Counted from the first letter of the stretch, positions 5,289 through 11,604 are shown. The stretch: DNA of 12,019 nt from Fimbriimonadales bacterium (GCA_025060055.1 JANXCK010000041.1:1-12019); one strand, 5' to 3'. The notes: generated from the letters alone by a model not told the origin. A program made the numbers and translations.

Positions 5289-5717
5289 ATGACCAAACTC
5301 TTGGATTTGGGAGCGCGTTCGGAGTACGCCATCGCGGCGCTGGCACACTTAGCGCAGCGTGGCGAGGGGGCAATCGTCACGGTCAAGGAGCTGGCGGAGG
5401 AGACAGGCATCTCGCAGCATTTCCTCTACAACATCTTTGACGACCTATCGCGGGCGGGGATTGTGCGCTCGTTTCGAGGGGCGCGTCGCGGCTTTATGCT
5501 CTGCCGCCCGCCAGAGGAGATTAGCTTCTACGACATCGTCTCGGCGGTAGAGGGGCTGATTGAGAAGCCGTACTGCCTGCTGGATCGCAATCGTCTCTGC
5601 TCTGCCACCAGCCCGTGCGCAGCGCACTTCTTCTGGATCGGCTTGCGCGATTACGCGGAGCAAGCGATGCGCGAGTTGACGCTGGCGCAGATAGCCAAAA
5701 AGACCCCCTTTAAGTAG
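5289..5717 (+). CDS. Rrf2-family transcriptional regulator with Fe-S-type cysteines
   Basis: A 142-residue winged-helix regulator of the Rrf2 family (IscR, NsrR, CymR, RirA). Residues 1-75 hold the DNA-binding domain: SEYAIAALAHLAQ, the recognition-helix region ISQHFLYNIFDDLSRAGIV (41-59) and the wing SFRGARRGF. Residues about 78-93 form the dimer-helix start. Cys96, Cys104 and Cys110 (PYCLLDRNRLCSATSPC) are spaced like the cluster ligands of NsrR and IscR, with His113 nearby, so an Fe-S sensor of NO, redox or iron-sulfur status is likely. Which one cannot be decided from sequence. It lies downstream of the oxidase operon but has its own promoter. Its TAG overlaps the 3' end of rpsT by eight bases, leaving no room for a terminator between the convergent genes. 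Confidence 0.92.
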   Translation: MTKLLDLGARSEYAIAALAHLAQRGEGAIVTVKELAEETGISQHFLYNIFDDLSRAGIVRSFRGARRGFMLCRPPEEISFYDIVSAVEGLIEKPYCLLDRNRLCSATSPCAAHFFWIGLRDYAEQAMRELTLAQIAKKTPFK

Positions 5718-6021
5718 GCTCGCTGTGCGACGACTGCTCCGACTGCGCCTGCAGCTGCGCCAGACGCTTGTTGAGCGCAATCATCAAGCGCGACTTCTTG
5801 CGGTTGCCCGTGTTCTTGTGCAGGATGCCGCGCTTGACCGCTTTGTCGATCAGGCTTATCGCCCGACGCAGAGTCGCAAGGCTGCTCTCGGTATCGCCTT
5901 TTTCTGCCAGTTCCTTCGCACGCCGCGAGTAGGTCTTGATAGCCGACTTGGTCGAGCGGTTGCGCAGATACCGCTCCCGCGATTTGAGCAACGCCTTCTT
6001 CGCAGACTTCGTATTCGGCAT
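5710..6021 (-). CDS. rpsT: 30S ribosomal protein S20
   Basis: S20 is a primary binding protein of the 5' domain of 16S rRNA. The protein has 103 residues and starts MPNTKSAKKALLKSRERYLRNR, close to the family opening MANxKSAKKR. It continues with the basic three-helix fold (RNRSTKSAIKTYSRRAKEL, AVKRGILHKNTGNRKKSRL) and ends in a polar tail, QAQSEQSSHSEPT, that is longer than usual. I chose the ATG at 6021 rather than the TTG at 6030: GGAGG directly abuts the TTG but lies nine bases before the ATG, and the ATG start matches the family N terminus. A GGTATACT box at 6045-6052 on the same strand gives a leader of about 18 bases. It is a useful housekeeping anchor. Confidence 0.96.
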   Translation of the reverse strand: MPNTKSAKKALLKSRERYLRNRSTKSAIKTYSRRAKELAEKGDTESSLATLRRAISLIDKAVKRGILHKNTGNRKKSRLMIALNKRLAQLQAQSEQSSHSEPT

Positions 6022-6044
6022 CGGTCTCAACCTCCAGAACCTTT

Positions 6045-6052
6045 AGTATACC
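6045..6052 (-). promoter_or_regulatory. -10 box of rpsT
   Basis: On the minus strand the bases read GGTATACT, ending 23 bases before the rpsT ATG. Transcription would begin about 18 bases upstream of the ATG, leaving just enough room for GGAGG. No clear -35 hexamer is visible; the bases where it should lie overlap the -10 box region of the divergent promoter. Confidence 0.6.
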
Positions 6053-6071
6053 GAATCTGGAGTGGTATCGG

Positions 6072-6079
6072 GGTATACT
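6072..6079 (+). promoter_or_regulatory. -10 box of the R3H ATPase gene, directly before its start codon
   Basis: GGTATACT (hexamer TATACT at 6074-6079) ends eight bases before the ATG at 6088. The expected start of transcription is one or two bases before the ATG. The only purine-rich stretch, GGAG at 6058-6061, lies upstream of the -10 box and so cannot be in the message. This supports a leaderless mRNA. The box lies only 21 bases from the divergent rpsT -10 box, so the two promoters share their upstream DNA. Confidence 0.6.
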
Positions 6080-6087
6080 AAGCGTGC

Positions 6088-7743
6088 ATGCCAGAGCGAA
6101 TGAGGACTCAGCCGAGTGCAACCCATGCGGCAAGCGCAGTAGCGCAACAGAGCCTCACGGACGACCTGAACGCAATGCTGGAGGTGCTGCCCCCCACCAT
6201 TCGCCAGTGGCTGGAAGAGCAGCCCGACCTGAACCAGCTAATCGAAGTGGTGCTGGACTTAGGGCGGATGCCCGAAGCACGCTTTATGCAACGCACCATC
6301 CGCTTGGAGAATGTGCAAGTCGAGGAGTACGACTTGCAGTATGTGGCGGAGCGGATTGGGCAGTTCGGCAAGGATAACCGTGCGGGTATCCCGCGTACCT
6401 TGCATCGCATCTCGGCGATTCGAAATCGGCAGGGGAAGGTCATCGGGTTGACCTGTCGCGTCGGACGCGCCATCTACGGCACAATCGACATCATTCACGA
6501 CATCATTGCGTCGGGCAAAAGCGTGCTGCTGCTGGGTAAGCCGGGCGTGGGCAAGACCACGCGCCTGCGCGAAATCGCCCGCGTGCTTGCCGACGAGTAC
6601 GACAAGCGCGTGATTGTGGTGGACACTTCGAACGAAATCGCGGGCGACGGCGACATCCCGCATCCAGGCATTGGCTTCGCGCGACGGATGCAAGTACCTG
6701 AACCGAGCCTCCAGCACGCCGTGATGATCGAAGCCGTTGAGAACCACATGCCCGAAGTGATTATCATCGACGAGATTGGCACTGAGTTGGAGGCTTACGC
6801 AGCACGCACGATTGCCGAGCGCGGCGTGCAGCTTATCGGCACTGCCCACGGCACGACCTTGGAGAACCTGCTCATGAACCCGACCCTGTCCGACCTTGTG
6901 GGTGGGGTGCAGACCGTGACGCTTTCGGACGAGGAGGCGCGTCGGCGCGGCACACAAAAGACCGTGCTGGAACGCAAAGCACCCCCCACCTTCGATGTGC
7001 TTATCGAGATTCTGGACTACCATCGGCTGGCAATCCACCACGATGTGGCGCAGACCGTCGATCGGATGCTGCGGGGCAATCCGCCGCGTCCTGAAATTCG
7101 CGTCCAGACCGACAGCGGCGGCTTCGAGGTGGTGCAGCGCAGCGACCTGCCGCCTCGCGCGACGCAGCCCGAGCTGCCTATGCAAGAAGCCGACGAGATG
7201 GAGCGCGCTCCAACGCCGGTACGCTCCGCTGTAGTGGTCAGCGGCGATGCAAAGCGTGGCGTGCCCTCGCGCGTGTTCCCCTACGGGGTGAGCCGCAGCC
7301 GTTTGGAAAAAGCGCTGCGCGACCTGCATCTGCCCGCGTATGTCGCCCGTGATGTGTCCGACGCCGACGCCGTCGTGGTGCTGCACTCGACCTACCAGCG
7401 TCGCCCGCCGAAGGTGCGTGAGGCGCTCCAGCGCAACCTACCGCTGGCGATTGTGCGCAGCAACACCTACGCGCAGTTGATGAGCGCGCTCCGCGAGCTG
7501 TTCCACAAGCCGCAGGGGGGCGAGTCGGCGGAGGAGCGCGCCTTGCGCGAGGCGGAAGAAGGCGTGGAATATGTGCTGGCGACTGCCGAGCCGTATGAAC
7601 TCTCCCCGCAGAACAGCTACCTGCGCCGCCTGCAGCACCAGCTCATCGAAAAGTACCGCCTGCTTTCCGAGAGCGTGGGCGAGGAGCCGAACCGCCGCGT
7701 GCGCATCTTGCCCATCTACACCGACACGCAACGGGAGGACTGA
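6088..7743 (+). CDS. Ycf45/SpoIIIAA-like AAA-type ATPase with C-terminal R3H domain
   Basis: A 551-residue cytoplasmic protein that resembles the Ycf45/R3H ATPases of cyanobacteria and plastids and has a SpoIIIAA-like ATPase core. Residues about 25-135 are the N-terminal region (LPPTIRQWLEEQPDLNQLIEVVLDLGR, a landmark spanning 34-60). The ATPase core follows, with Walker A GKPGVGKTT at 150-158, VVDTSNEIAGDGDIPHPG at 177-194, Walker B VIIIDEIG at 224-231 and the sensor-like QLIGTAHGTTLENLL at 248-262. The segment VTLSDEEARRRGTQKTVLERKAPPTF at 277-302 is characteristic. A variable linker (about 335-395) leads to a second small domain (about 396-475), and the R3H motif (Arg513-x3-His517, in YLRRLQHQLIEKY) lies near the end. 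R3H domains bind single-stranded nucleic acid; the cellular role of this family is not established. The stop overlaps the tmk start by one base. Confidence 0.88.
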   Translation: MPERMRTQPSATHAASAVAQQSLTDDLNAMLEVLPPTIRQWLEEQPDLNQLIEVVLDLGRMPEARFMQRTIRLENVQVEEYDLQYVAERIGQFGKDNRAGIPRTLHRISAIRNRQGKVIGLTCRVGRAIYGTIDIIHDIIASGKSVLLLGKPGVGKTTRLREIARVLADEYDKRVIVVDTSNEIAGDGDIPHPGIGFARRMQVPEPSLQHAVMIEAVENHMPEVIIIDEIGTELEAYAARTIAERGVQLIGTAHGTTLENLLMNPTLSDLVGGVQTVTLSDEEARRRGTQKTVLERKAPPTFDVLIEILDYHRLAIHHDVAQTVDRMLRGNPPRPEIRVQTDSGGFEVVQRSDLPPRATQPELPMQEADEMERAPTPVRSAVVVSGDAKRGVPSRVFPYGVSRSRLEKALRDLHLPAYVARDVSDADAVVVLHSTYQRRPPKVREALQRNLPLAIVRSNTYAQLMSALRELFHKPQGGESAEERALREAEEGVEYVLATAEPYELSPQNSYLRRLQHQLIEKYRLLSESVGEEPNRRVRILPIYTDTQRED

Positions 7744-8345
7744 TGCCTCGCGCACCGTTCATCGTGTTCGAGGGCATCGAAGGCGCTGGTAAAACCACCT
7801 TAGCCCATCGCCTCACCGACTGGCTCCACGCGCGTGGCGTGCCCGTGCTGCTGACGCGCGAGCCAGGTGGCAGCGAACTGGGCAGACAGCTGCGCCCTGT
7901 CCTGCTGCACCAGCCGCTGGATGCGTACACCGAACTATTCCTGTTCCTCGCCGACCGCCGCCAACATACGCAGCAGGTCATCCTGCCTGCCCTGACGCGC
8001 GGCACATGGGTGCTGTGCGACCGCTACGCCGACTCGACTCTGGTCTATCAGGGCTACGGGCGCGGGCTGGACATCGAACTCATTCGCCAGCTGAATACAC
8101 TGGCGACCGACGGGTTAGTGCCCGACCTCACGGTGCTGATTGACCTGCCTGTGGCTGAGGCGCTCACCCGCGCCGATGCGCCCAACCGTTTCGAGGCGGA
8201 GACCCTTGAGTTCCATCAGCGCATACGCGAGGGGTATCTGCACGAGGCGCAACGCGCCCCCGAACGCTATCTCATCCTGAACGGCTTAGAGCCTCTCGAA
8301 ACGCTGCAGGCACAACTGCAAGTGAGTGTGCAACGCTGGCTGTAG
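7743..8345 (+). CDS. tmk: Thymidylate kinase
   Basis: Phosphorylates dTMP to dTDP with ATP, an essential cytoplasmic step of dTTP synthesis. The 200-residue length is typical. The P-loop is EGIEGAGKTT (10-19), with Gly rather than Arg in the loop, as in the bacterial type II enzymes. TREPGGSELG (38-47) binds the substrate phosphate, DRYADSTLVYQGYGRG (93-108) is the signature that places the thymidine, and the LID segment (ALTRADAPNRFEAE, 140-153) carries the arginines that close over ATP. The ATG shares its A with the stop codon of the R3H ATPase gene (TGATG), and the ribosome binding site GGGAGG lies inside the end of that gene, so the two form one transcription unit with coupled translation. 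Confidence 0.96.
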   Translation: MPRAPFIVFEGIEGAGKTTLAHRLTDWLHARGVPVLLTREPGGSELGRQLRPVLLHQPLDAYTELFLFLADRRQHTQQVILPALTRGTWVLCDRYADSTLVYQGYGRGLDIELIRQLNTLATDGLVPDLTVLIDLPVAEALTRADAPNRFEAETLEFHQRIREGYLHEAQRAPERYLILNGLEPLETLQAQLQVSVQRWL

Positions 8346-8395
8346 GAGTTTCCGATGCCGTGGCGAACCACTCTGGACGCAGGAGGCGACAGTAG

Positions 8396-9544
8396 ATGGA
8401 CATTCGGCACGGCATTGAGGGCGCGGGACCGTTGGCGAAGCTGGTCTACCGCCGCGCAGGACGCACGAAGCGAGTTTCCAGCTGGGACAAGACAGGGGGC
8501 AACCGCGACTGCCTCACCATCCCGCAGGGCGAAACCGCAACTTTGGCGGAGATTCGCGGCGCAGGTTGCATTCGCCACATCTGGATTACCGTCGGCTGCC
8601 GCGACCGACTCTACCTGCGCAAGACTGTTCTCAAAATGTATTGGGATGGCGAGACCGATCCGAGCGTGCTGGCGCCGCTGGGCGACTTTTTCGGGTTGGG
8701 GCACGGCATTGCCCGATCCTACATGTCCATGCCGTTTGCAACCGTGACGCACGAAGCGAACGAAGGTGAGTACGGGGGCGGAATTGCGCTCAACTGCTAC
8801 TTCGCGATGCCCTTCTCGCAGGGCGCGCGCATCGAGGTGCTGAACGAATGCGACACGGAAATCGGCTCGTTTTACTACTACATCGACTACGAGGAGTACG
8901 ACGCGCCGCTGCCAGAGAATGTTCTGCGGTTCCACGCGCACTACCGACAGGAGTACCCCACCACAGGCACGCAGGGCAACCTGTTCGAGCAGCGACGCAA
9001 CTACTGGGAGCTGCTGAATACGCCCAACCTCAGTGACGCTGAGAACTACCTGATTTTGGACGCTGAGGGCGCAGGACACTATGTCGGCTGCGTGCTGTCT
9101 GTGGATAACATCGATCCGCTGCCCGTGATTCGCAAGCTGGGCACGCAGGAGCAGGTTGTGAAGGAATACACTTGGTGGGGCGAAGGCGACGACATGATTT
9201 TCGTCGACGGCGAGCCGTGGCCTCCCTCGCTGCACGGCACAGGCTCGGAGGACTACCTCTGCCACGCTTGGGGCATGCATCCGAAGGCGTACCTGTACGC
9301 GGGCGCGTCGATTCCTGAGCATGACCCCAAACGCCCCGAACGCCGCCAGTGTACCTCGTACCGATTCCACATCGAAGACCCAATCCTGTTCACGCGCTCG
9401 ATCCGTGTGAGCATCGAGCATGGGCATGCGAACCTGCAGGAGAACGACTACTCCAGCGTGGCGTATTGGTATCAGACGGAACCGCATAAACCGTTGGCGC
9501 CGCTACCACCTGTGGCGGAGCGTATCCCCCGAAACCTGCGTTGA
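8396..9544 (+). CDS. DUF2961 / glycoside hydrolase family 172-like protein
   Basis: A 382-residue protein of the DUF2961 family, whose studied members form GH172 and act on fructofuranosides or D-arabinofuranosides through a jelly-roll fold. Landmarks are GAGCIRHIWITV (56-67), KMYWDGETDPSVLAPLGDFFG (80-100), the central WWGEGDDMIFVDGE (260-273) and GTGSEDYLCHAWG (281-293). Glu263 and Glu285 occupy conserved motifs and are the most likely catalytic pair; in the studied bifidobacterial enzyme the two essential glutamates are similarly about 21 residues apart (from memory). There is no signal peptide, so it should act on an imported or internal sugar. The start follows AGGAGG at 8381-8386 by nine bases. 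The stop codon overlaps the TTG start of the TauE/SafE gene. Family is clear; the substrate is unknown. Confidence 0.9.
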   Translation: MDIRHGIEGAGPLAKLVYRRAGRTKRVSSWDKTGGNRDCLTIPQGETATLAEIRGAGCIRHIWITVGCRDRLYLRKTVLKMYWDGETDPSVLAPLGDFFGLGHGIARSYMSMPFATVTHEANEGEYGGGIALNCYFAMPFSQGARIEVLNECDTEIGSFYYYIDYEEYDAPLPENVLRFHAHYRQEYPTTGTQGNLFEQRRNYWELLNTPNLSDAENYLILDAEGAGHYVGCVLSVDNIDPLPVIRKLGTQEQVVKEYTWWGEGDDMIFVDGEPWPPSLHGTGSEDYLCHAWGMHPKAYLYAGASIPEHDPKRPERRQCTSYRFHIEDPILFTRSIRVSIEHGHANLQENDYSSVAYWYQTEPHKPLAPLPPVAERIPRNLR

Positions 9545-10305
9545 GTACGCTTTGGATTTTTCCGATTGCTGTGGGCGCGGGCGCGTTCGGCGCAATGTTG
9601 GGGCTGGGCGGAGGGATTATTCTCGTGCCTGCGCTCACGCTGCTGATGGGCGTGCCGATTAAGCAGGCGGTGGCAGCGAGCTTGGTGGCAGTGGCGGCGA
9701 CCTCCTGCGCGGGCGTGCCAACCTACCTACGGGCAGGACTGGTCGATTGGCGGCTCGGCGTGCGCCTGCTTATCCCAACGCTATTGGGAGCGGTGGCAGG
9801 CGGGTTGCTGGTCGGGTTCATCCCCGAAGCGGCGGTGCGCTGGCTCTTCATCATGCTGATTGTGTACGTGCTGGGGCAAATGGTTTGGGCGATGCGCCGT
9901 CCCGCAACGCCCCAAGAGGCGCGTCCCGAATGCCAGACGCAGTGGAACCCTCGTCAACGCGGGATTGCCCTGAGCCTCTCCGCGCTTGCTGGCGTCATCT
10001 CCGCGCTCTTAGGCGTAGGCGGTGGACTCATCCAAGTGCCCCTGATGCACACAATACTGAACACACCCCTGCGCTGCGCGATCGGCACCAGCACCTTCCT
10101 GATTGGCGCGACGGCGTCTGCCAGCGCGCTGCTGTATTTGGTACAAGGCAGATTGCAGCCCGATATTGTAGTTCCCGCCACGCTGGGGGTTCTGGTTGGG
10201 GCGCGCGGTGGCGTTGCCATTGCGCAGCGCGTGCCTACCCTCGCCCTACGCCTGATTTTCATCGCCGTGATGATATATACTGTGATTCGATTCGCGCTGA
10301 AGTGA
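9541..10305 (+). CDS. TauE/SafE-family membrane permease
   Basis: A 254-residue polytopic membrane protein of the TauE/SafE (DUF81) family, whose members export sulfite, sulfoacetate or other small sulfur- or carbon-containing anions. It has the family's two-fold internal repeat: GLGGGIILVPALTLL (21-35) in the first half and GVGGGLIQVPLMHTIL (158-173) in the second. Each is followed by a helix with a conserved AxGTS/AxxAS-like region (AVAASLVAVAATS, AIGTSTFLIGATASA). Around seven or eight hydrophobic helices can be seen, with a polar loop at about 119-140. The start is a TTG overlapping the TGA of the preceding gene (TTGA) with no nearby ribosome binding site, so translation is probably coupled. 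Substrate is not predictable, and the link to the GH172-like enzyme is only positional. Confidence 0.9.
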   Translation: MSTLWIFPIAVGAGAFGAMLGLGGGIILVPALTLLMGVPIKQAVAASLVAVAATSCAGVPTYLRAGLVDWRLGVRLLIPTLLGAVAGGLLVGFIPEAAVRWLFIMLIVYVLGQMVWAMRRPATPQEARPECQTQWNPRQRGIALSLSALAGVISALLGVGGGLIQVPLMHTILNTPLRCAIGTSTFLIGATASASALLYLVQGRLQPDIVVPATLGVLVGARGGVAIAQRVPTLALRLIFIAVMIYTVIRFALK

Positions 10306-10323
10306 GCAGTTGAGGTCTGCGGC

Positions 10324-10344
10324 AGGCGAAATTCTCCTGTTTTG
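10324..10344 (+). terminator. Weak candidate terminator after the TauE/SafE gene
   Basis: CAGG and CCTG (10323-10326 and 10335-10338 or so) can pair across a short A/T-rich loop and are followed by TTTTG. An internal mismatch and a stem of only four or five pairs make it weak. It lies about 20 bases after the permease stop codon, where a terminator is expected. Confidence 0.25.
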
Positions 10345-10350
10345 TTGCCT

Positions 10351-10386
10351 ACACCCCCTCACCTCTCTCCCTCTGGGGCAGAGATG
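10351..10386. repeat. Degenerate C-rich dispersed repeat remnant
   Basis: The tract ACACCCCCTCACC, then TCTCTCCCTCTGGGGCAGAGA, resembles the CCCCTCACCC...CTCTCCC...GGGGAGAGGG palindromes scattered in many bacterial genomes. Here one arm is decayed: only TCTCT and AGAGA (10364-10368, 10380-10384) still pair. It lies in the 123-base gap before the methyltransferase. A methyltransferase start at 10342 would be in frame through it and would give a false N-terminal extension containing PPHLSPSG. Confidence 0.45.
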
Positions 10387-10414
10387 AACCCGACTCCCCA
10401 CGCCTGCGAGGCAG

Positions 10415-10422
10415 GGTATCAT
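10415..10422 (+). promoter_or_regulatory. -10 box directly before the methyltransferase start codon
   Basis: GGTATCAT ends six bases before the ATG at 10429, which places the expected first transcribed base on or next to the A of the ATG. The bases between (AGCCCT) contain no Shine-Dalgarno sequence. A second in-frame ATG lies at 10435. No convincing -35 box is visible. Confidence 0.5.
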
Positions 10423-10428
10423 AGCCCT

Positions 10429-11289
10429 ATGCAGATGAGCAGCAATCTCATCCTGTATGGCGATAACATGCAGTACCTACCCAAGCTGCCCAGCGGTGCG
10501 TTCCGCCTGATTTATATCGACCCGCCCTTCAACACGGGCAAAGTGCAGCAGCGCATCCGTATTCGGGCAACCGCTAGCGAAAATGGTACGCGCATTGGCT
10601 TTGGCGACCGCAAATATTCGGTACAAATCTACGAATCGCCCGCCTATCACGATGATTTTGAGGACTACTTAGCCTTTTTGCGACCGCGCCTGATGGAGGC
10701 GCGCCGCCTGCTCACGCCTGATGGCTCGCTGTTCGTGCATTTAGATTACCGCGAAGTGCATTACGTGAAAGTGCTGCTGGACGAGATTTTTGGACGCGAA
10801 TGTTTCCTGAACGAAATCATCTGGGCGTATGACTACGGCGGGCGCAGCAAGCGGCGGTGGCCGCCCAAGCACGACAACATCCTCTGGTACGCCAAAGACC
10901 CTGAGAACTATGTGTTCCACTATGAAGCGATAGACCGCATTCCGTATCTCGCGCCGTCGCTGGCGGGGGCGGAAAAAGCGGCGCGGGGCAAGACGCCGAC
11001 CGATGTGTGGTGGCTGACGATTGTGCCCACCAACGGCAAGGAAAAGACAGGCTATCCGACGCAAAAGCCCCTCAGGCTGCTGGAGCGGATTATTCGGGTG
11101 CATAGCAACGCAGGCGACTGGGTGCTGGACTTTTTCGCGGGCAGCGGCACAACAGGCGAGGCAGCAGCGCGACTGGGCAGGCAGTTCGTGCTGATTGACA
11201 ACAACCCCGAAGCGGTTGAACTGATGGCGCGGCGACTGGCGTTCACACGGGTGGAAGTGAGGACAGGAGCAGTGGAAGAGTGCTTCTAA
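10429..11289 (+). CDS. Orphan beta-class site-specific DNA methyltransferase (N6-adenine or N4-cytosine)
   Basis: A 286-residue amino-methyltransferase that moves a methyl group from S-adenosylmethionine to a base in DNA. The catalytic motif IV, IDPPFNTGK (30-38), comes before the target-recognition region and the cofactor motif I, LDFFAGSGTTGEAA (233-246); this order defines the beta class (CcrM and type III Mod relatives). Other landmarks are LLTPDGSLFVHLDYREVHYVK (94-114), NEIIWAYDYGGRSKRRWPPKHD (128-149) and GYPTQKPLRLLERII (208-222). I recall a near-identical architecture in orphan enzymes of Actinobacteria, but the target site is unknown to me. No restriction gene is adjacent. The ATG at 10429 is preferred: the longer frame from 10342 runs through repeat-derived sequence and the predicted promoter. 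Confidence 0.92.
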   Translation: MQMSSNLILYGDNMQYLPKLPSGAFRLIYIDPPFNTGKVQQRIRIRATASENGTRIGFGDRKYSVQIYESPAYHDDFEDYLAFLRPRLMEARRLLTPDGSLFVHLDYREVHYVKVLLDEIFGRECFLNEIIWAYDYGGRSKRRWPPKHDNILWYAKDPENYVFHYEAIDRIPYLAPSLAGAEKAARGKTPTDVWWLTIVPTNGKEKTGYPTQKPLRLLERIIRVHSNAGDWVLDFFAGSGTTGEAAARLGRQFVLIDNNPEAVELMARRLAFTRVEVRTGAVEECF

Positions 11290-11419
11290 TAAGTGCCTCC
11301 AACGTGAAATCATCCCTTTCCTGCAGGGCGGGTTGGGAACCCGCCCCTACCCAAAACGCTCCGTAGGGGCGCGTTCCCAACGCGCCCAAATCGGGACGAC
11401 TCTATGTTGGAGGCACTTA
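11290..11419. mobile_element. MITE-like element 1 (130 bp, 14-bp perfect terminal inverted repeats)
   Basis: The ends are exact inverted copies: TAAGTGCCTCCAAC at 11290-11303 and its complement at 11406-11419. Inside are two 25-bp units in inverted orientation (11326-11350 and 11363-11387), each a hairpin with a 9-bp stem. The first has stem GGGCGGGTT/AACCCGCCC with loop GGG; the second has GGGCGCGTT/AACGCGCCC with loop CCC. The units also pair with each other through CGCCCCTAC/GTAGGGGCG. No coding capacity is seen. Its first base directly follows the methyltransferase stop codon. I see no target-site duplication. With the next element it fills the 315-base gap between the methyltransferase and polA, in which I see no gene. 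Confidence 0.75.
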
Positions 11420-11581
11420 CCAATCGGCATTTCAAATGACGCGATGTCATGTACGGCTGAAGCCGTTCCTATGCAAACGAAGCCCGCCTTCGCGGGCTAT
11501 AGCCAACGCAGGTCGGCTTCGTTTGCACAGCAATGGCTTTAGCCGTACCAGAGTGTAGCAATACTTGAAATGGCAGTTGGT
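11419..11581. mobile_element. MITE-like element 2 (about 163 bp, long inverted repeat)
   Basis: The outer arms, ACCAATCGGCATTTCAA at 11419-11435 and its imperfect complement at 11565-11581, match at 14 of 17 positions. A long inner inverted repeat has 34-base arms at 11451-11484 and 11515-11548 that pair at 30 of 34 positions (GTACGGCT...AACGAAGCC). At the centre is a hairpin AGCCCGC-CTTC-GCGGGCT (11481-11498). A small extra hairpin, ATGAC/GTCAT, lies at 11436-11450. As RNA the whole element would fold into one long arm. There is no transposase gene, so if mobile it would depend on an enzyme elsewhere. It abuts element 1. Confidence 0.72.
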
Positions 11582-11604
11582 ATAAGACCATACCCCTGCT
11601 AGCA

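Noticed and set aside
4802..5348. Long minus-strand and plus-strand open frames across the palindrome array
   Set aside because: They consist of translated repeat units (GQDARA-type and HEGLDTTVQA-type peptides), have no ribosome binding site, and overlap the SCO and Rrf2 genes.
6022..6030. TTG start for rpsT
   Set aside because: GGAGG directly touches the TTG, leaving no spacer, while the ATG nine bases further matches the family N terminus.
6259..7386. 375-codon minus-strand frame opposite the R3H ATPase gene
   Set aside because: The sense strand encodes a protein with intact Walker motifs and an R3H motif; the antisense product has no family features.
8267..9487. 406-codon minus-strand frame opposite the GH172-like gene
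   Set aside because: Long only because stop codons are rare in GC-rich antisense frames; it runs into tmk and has no recognisable domain.
10342..10428. N-terminal extension of the methyltransferase
   Set aside because: The extra residues come from repeat-like DNA, lack methyltransferase similarity, and would place the predicted -10 box inside the gene.
11333..11542. 69-codon frame between methyltransferase and polA
   Set aside because: It spans the junction of the two MITE-like elements and translates their hairpins; no ribosome binding site.
10429..11581. Restriction-modification or defence island
   Set aside because: Only one methyltransferase is present, next to polA and MITE-like repeats; no nuclease, helicase or toxin genes are visible.
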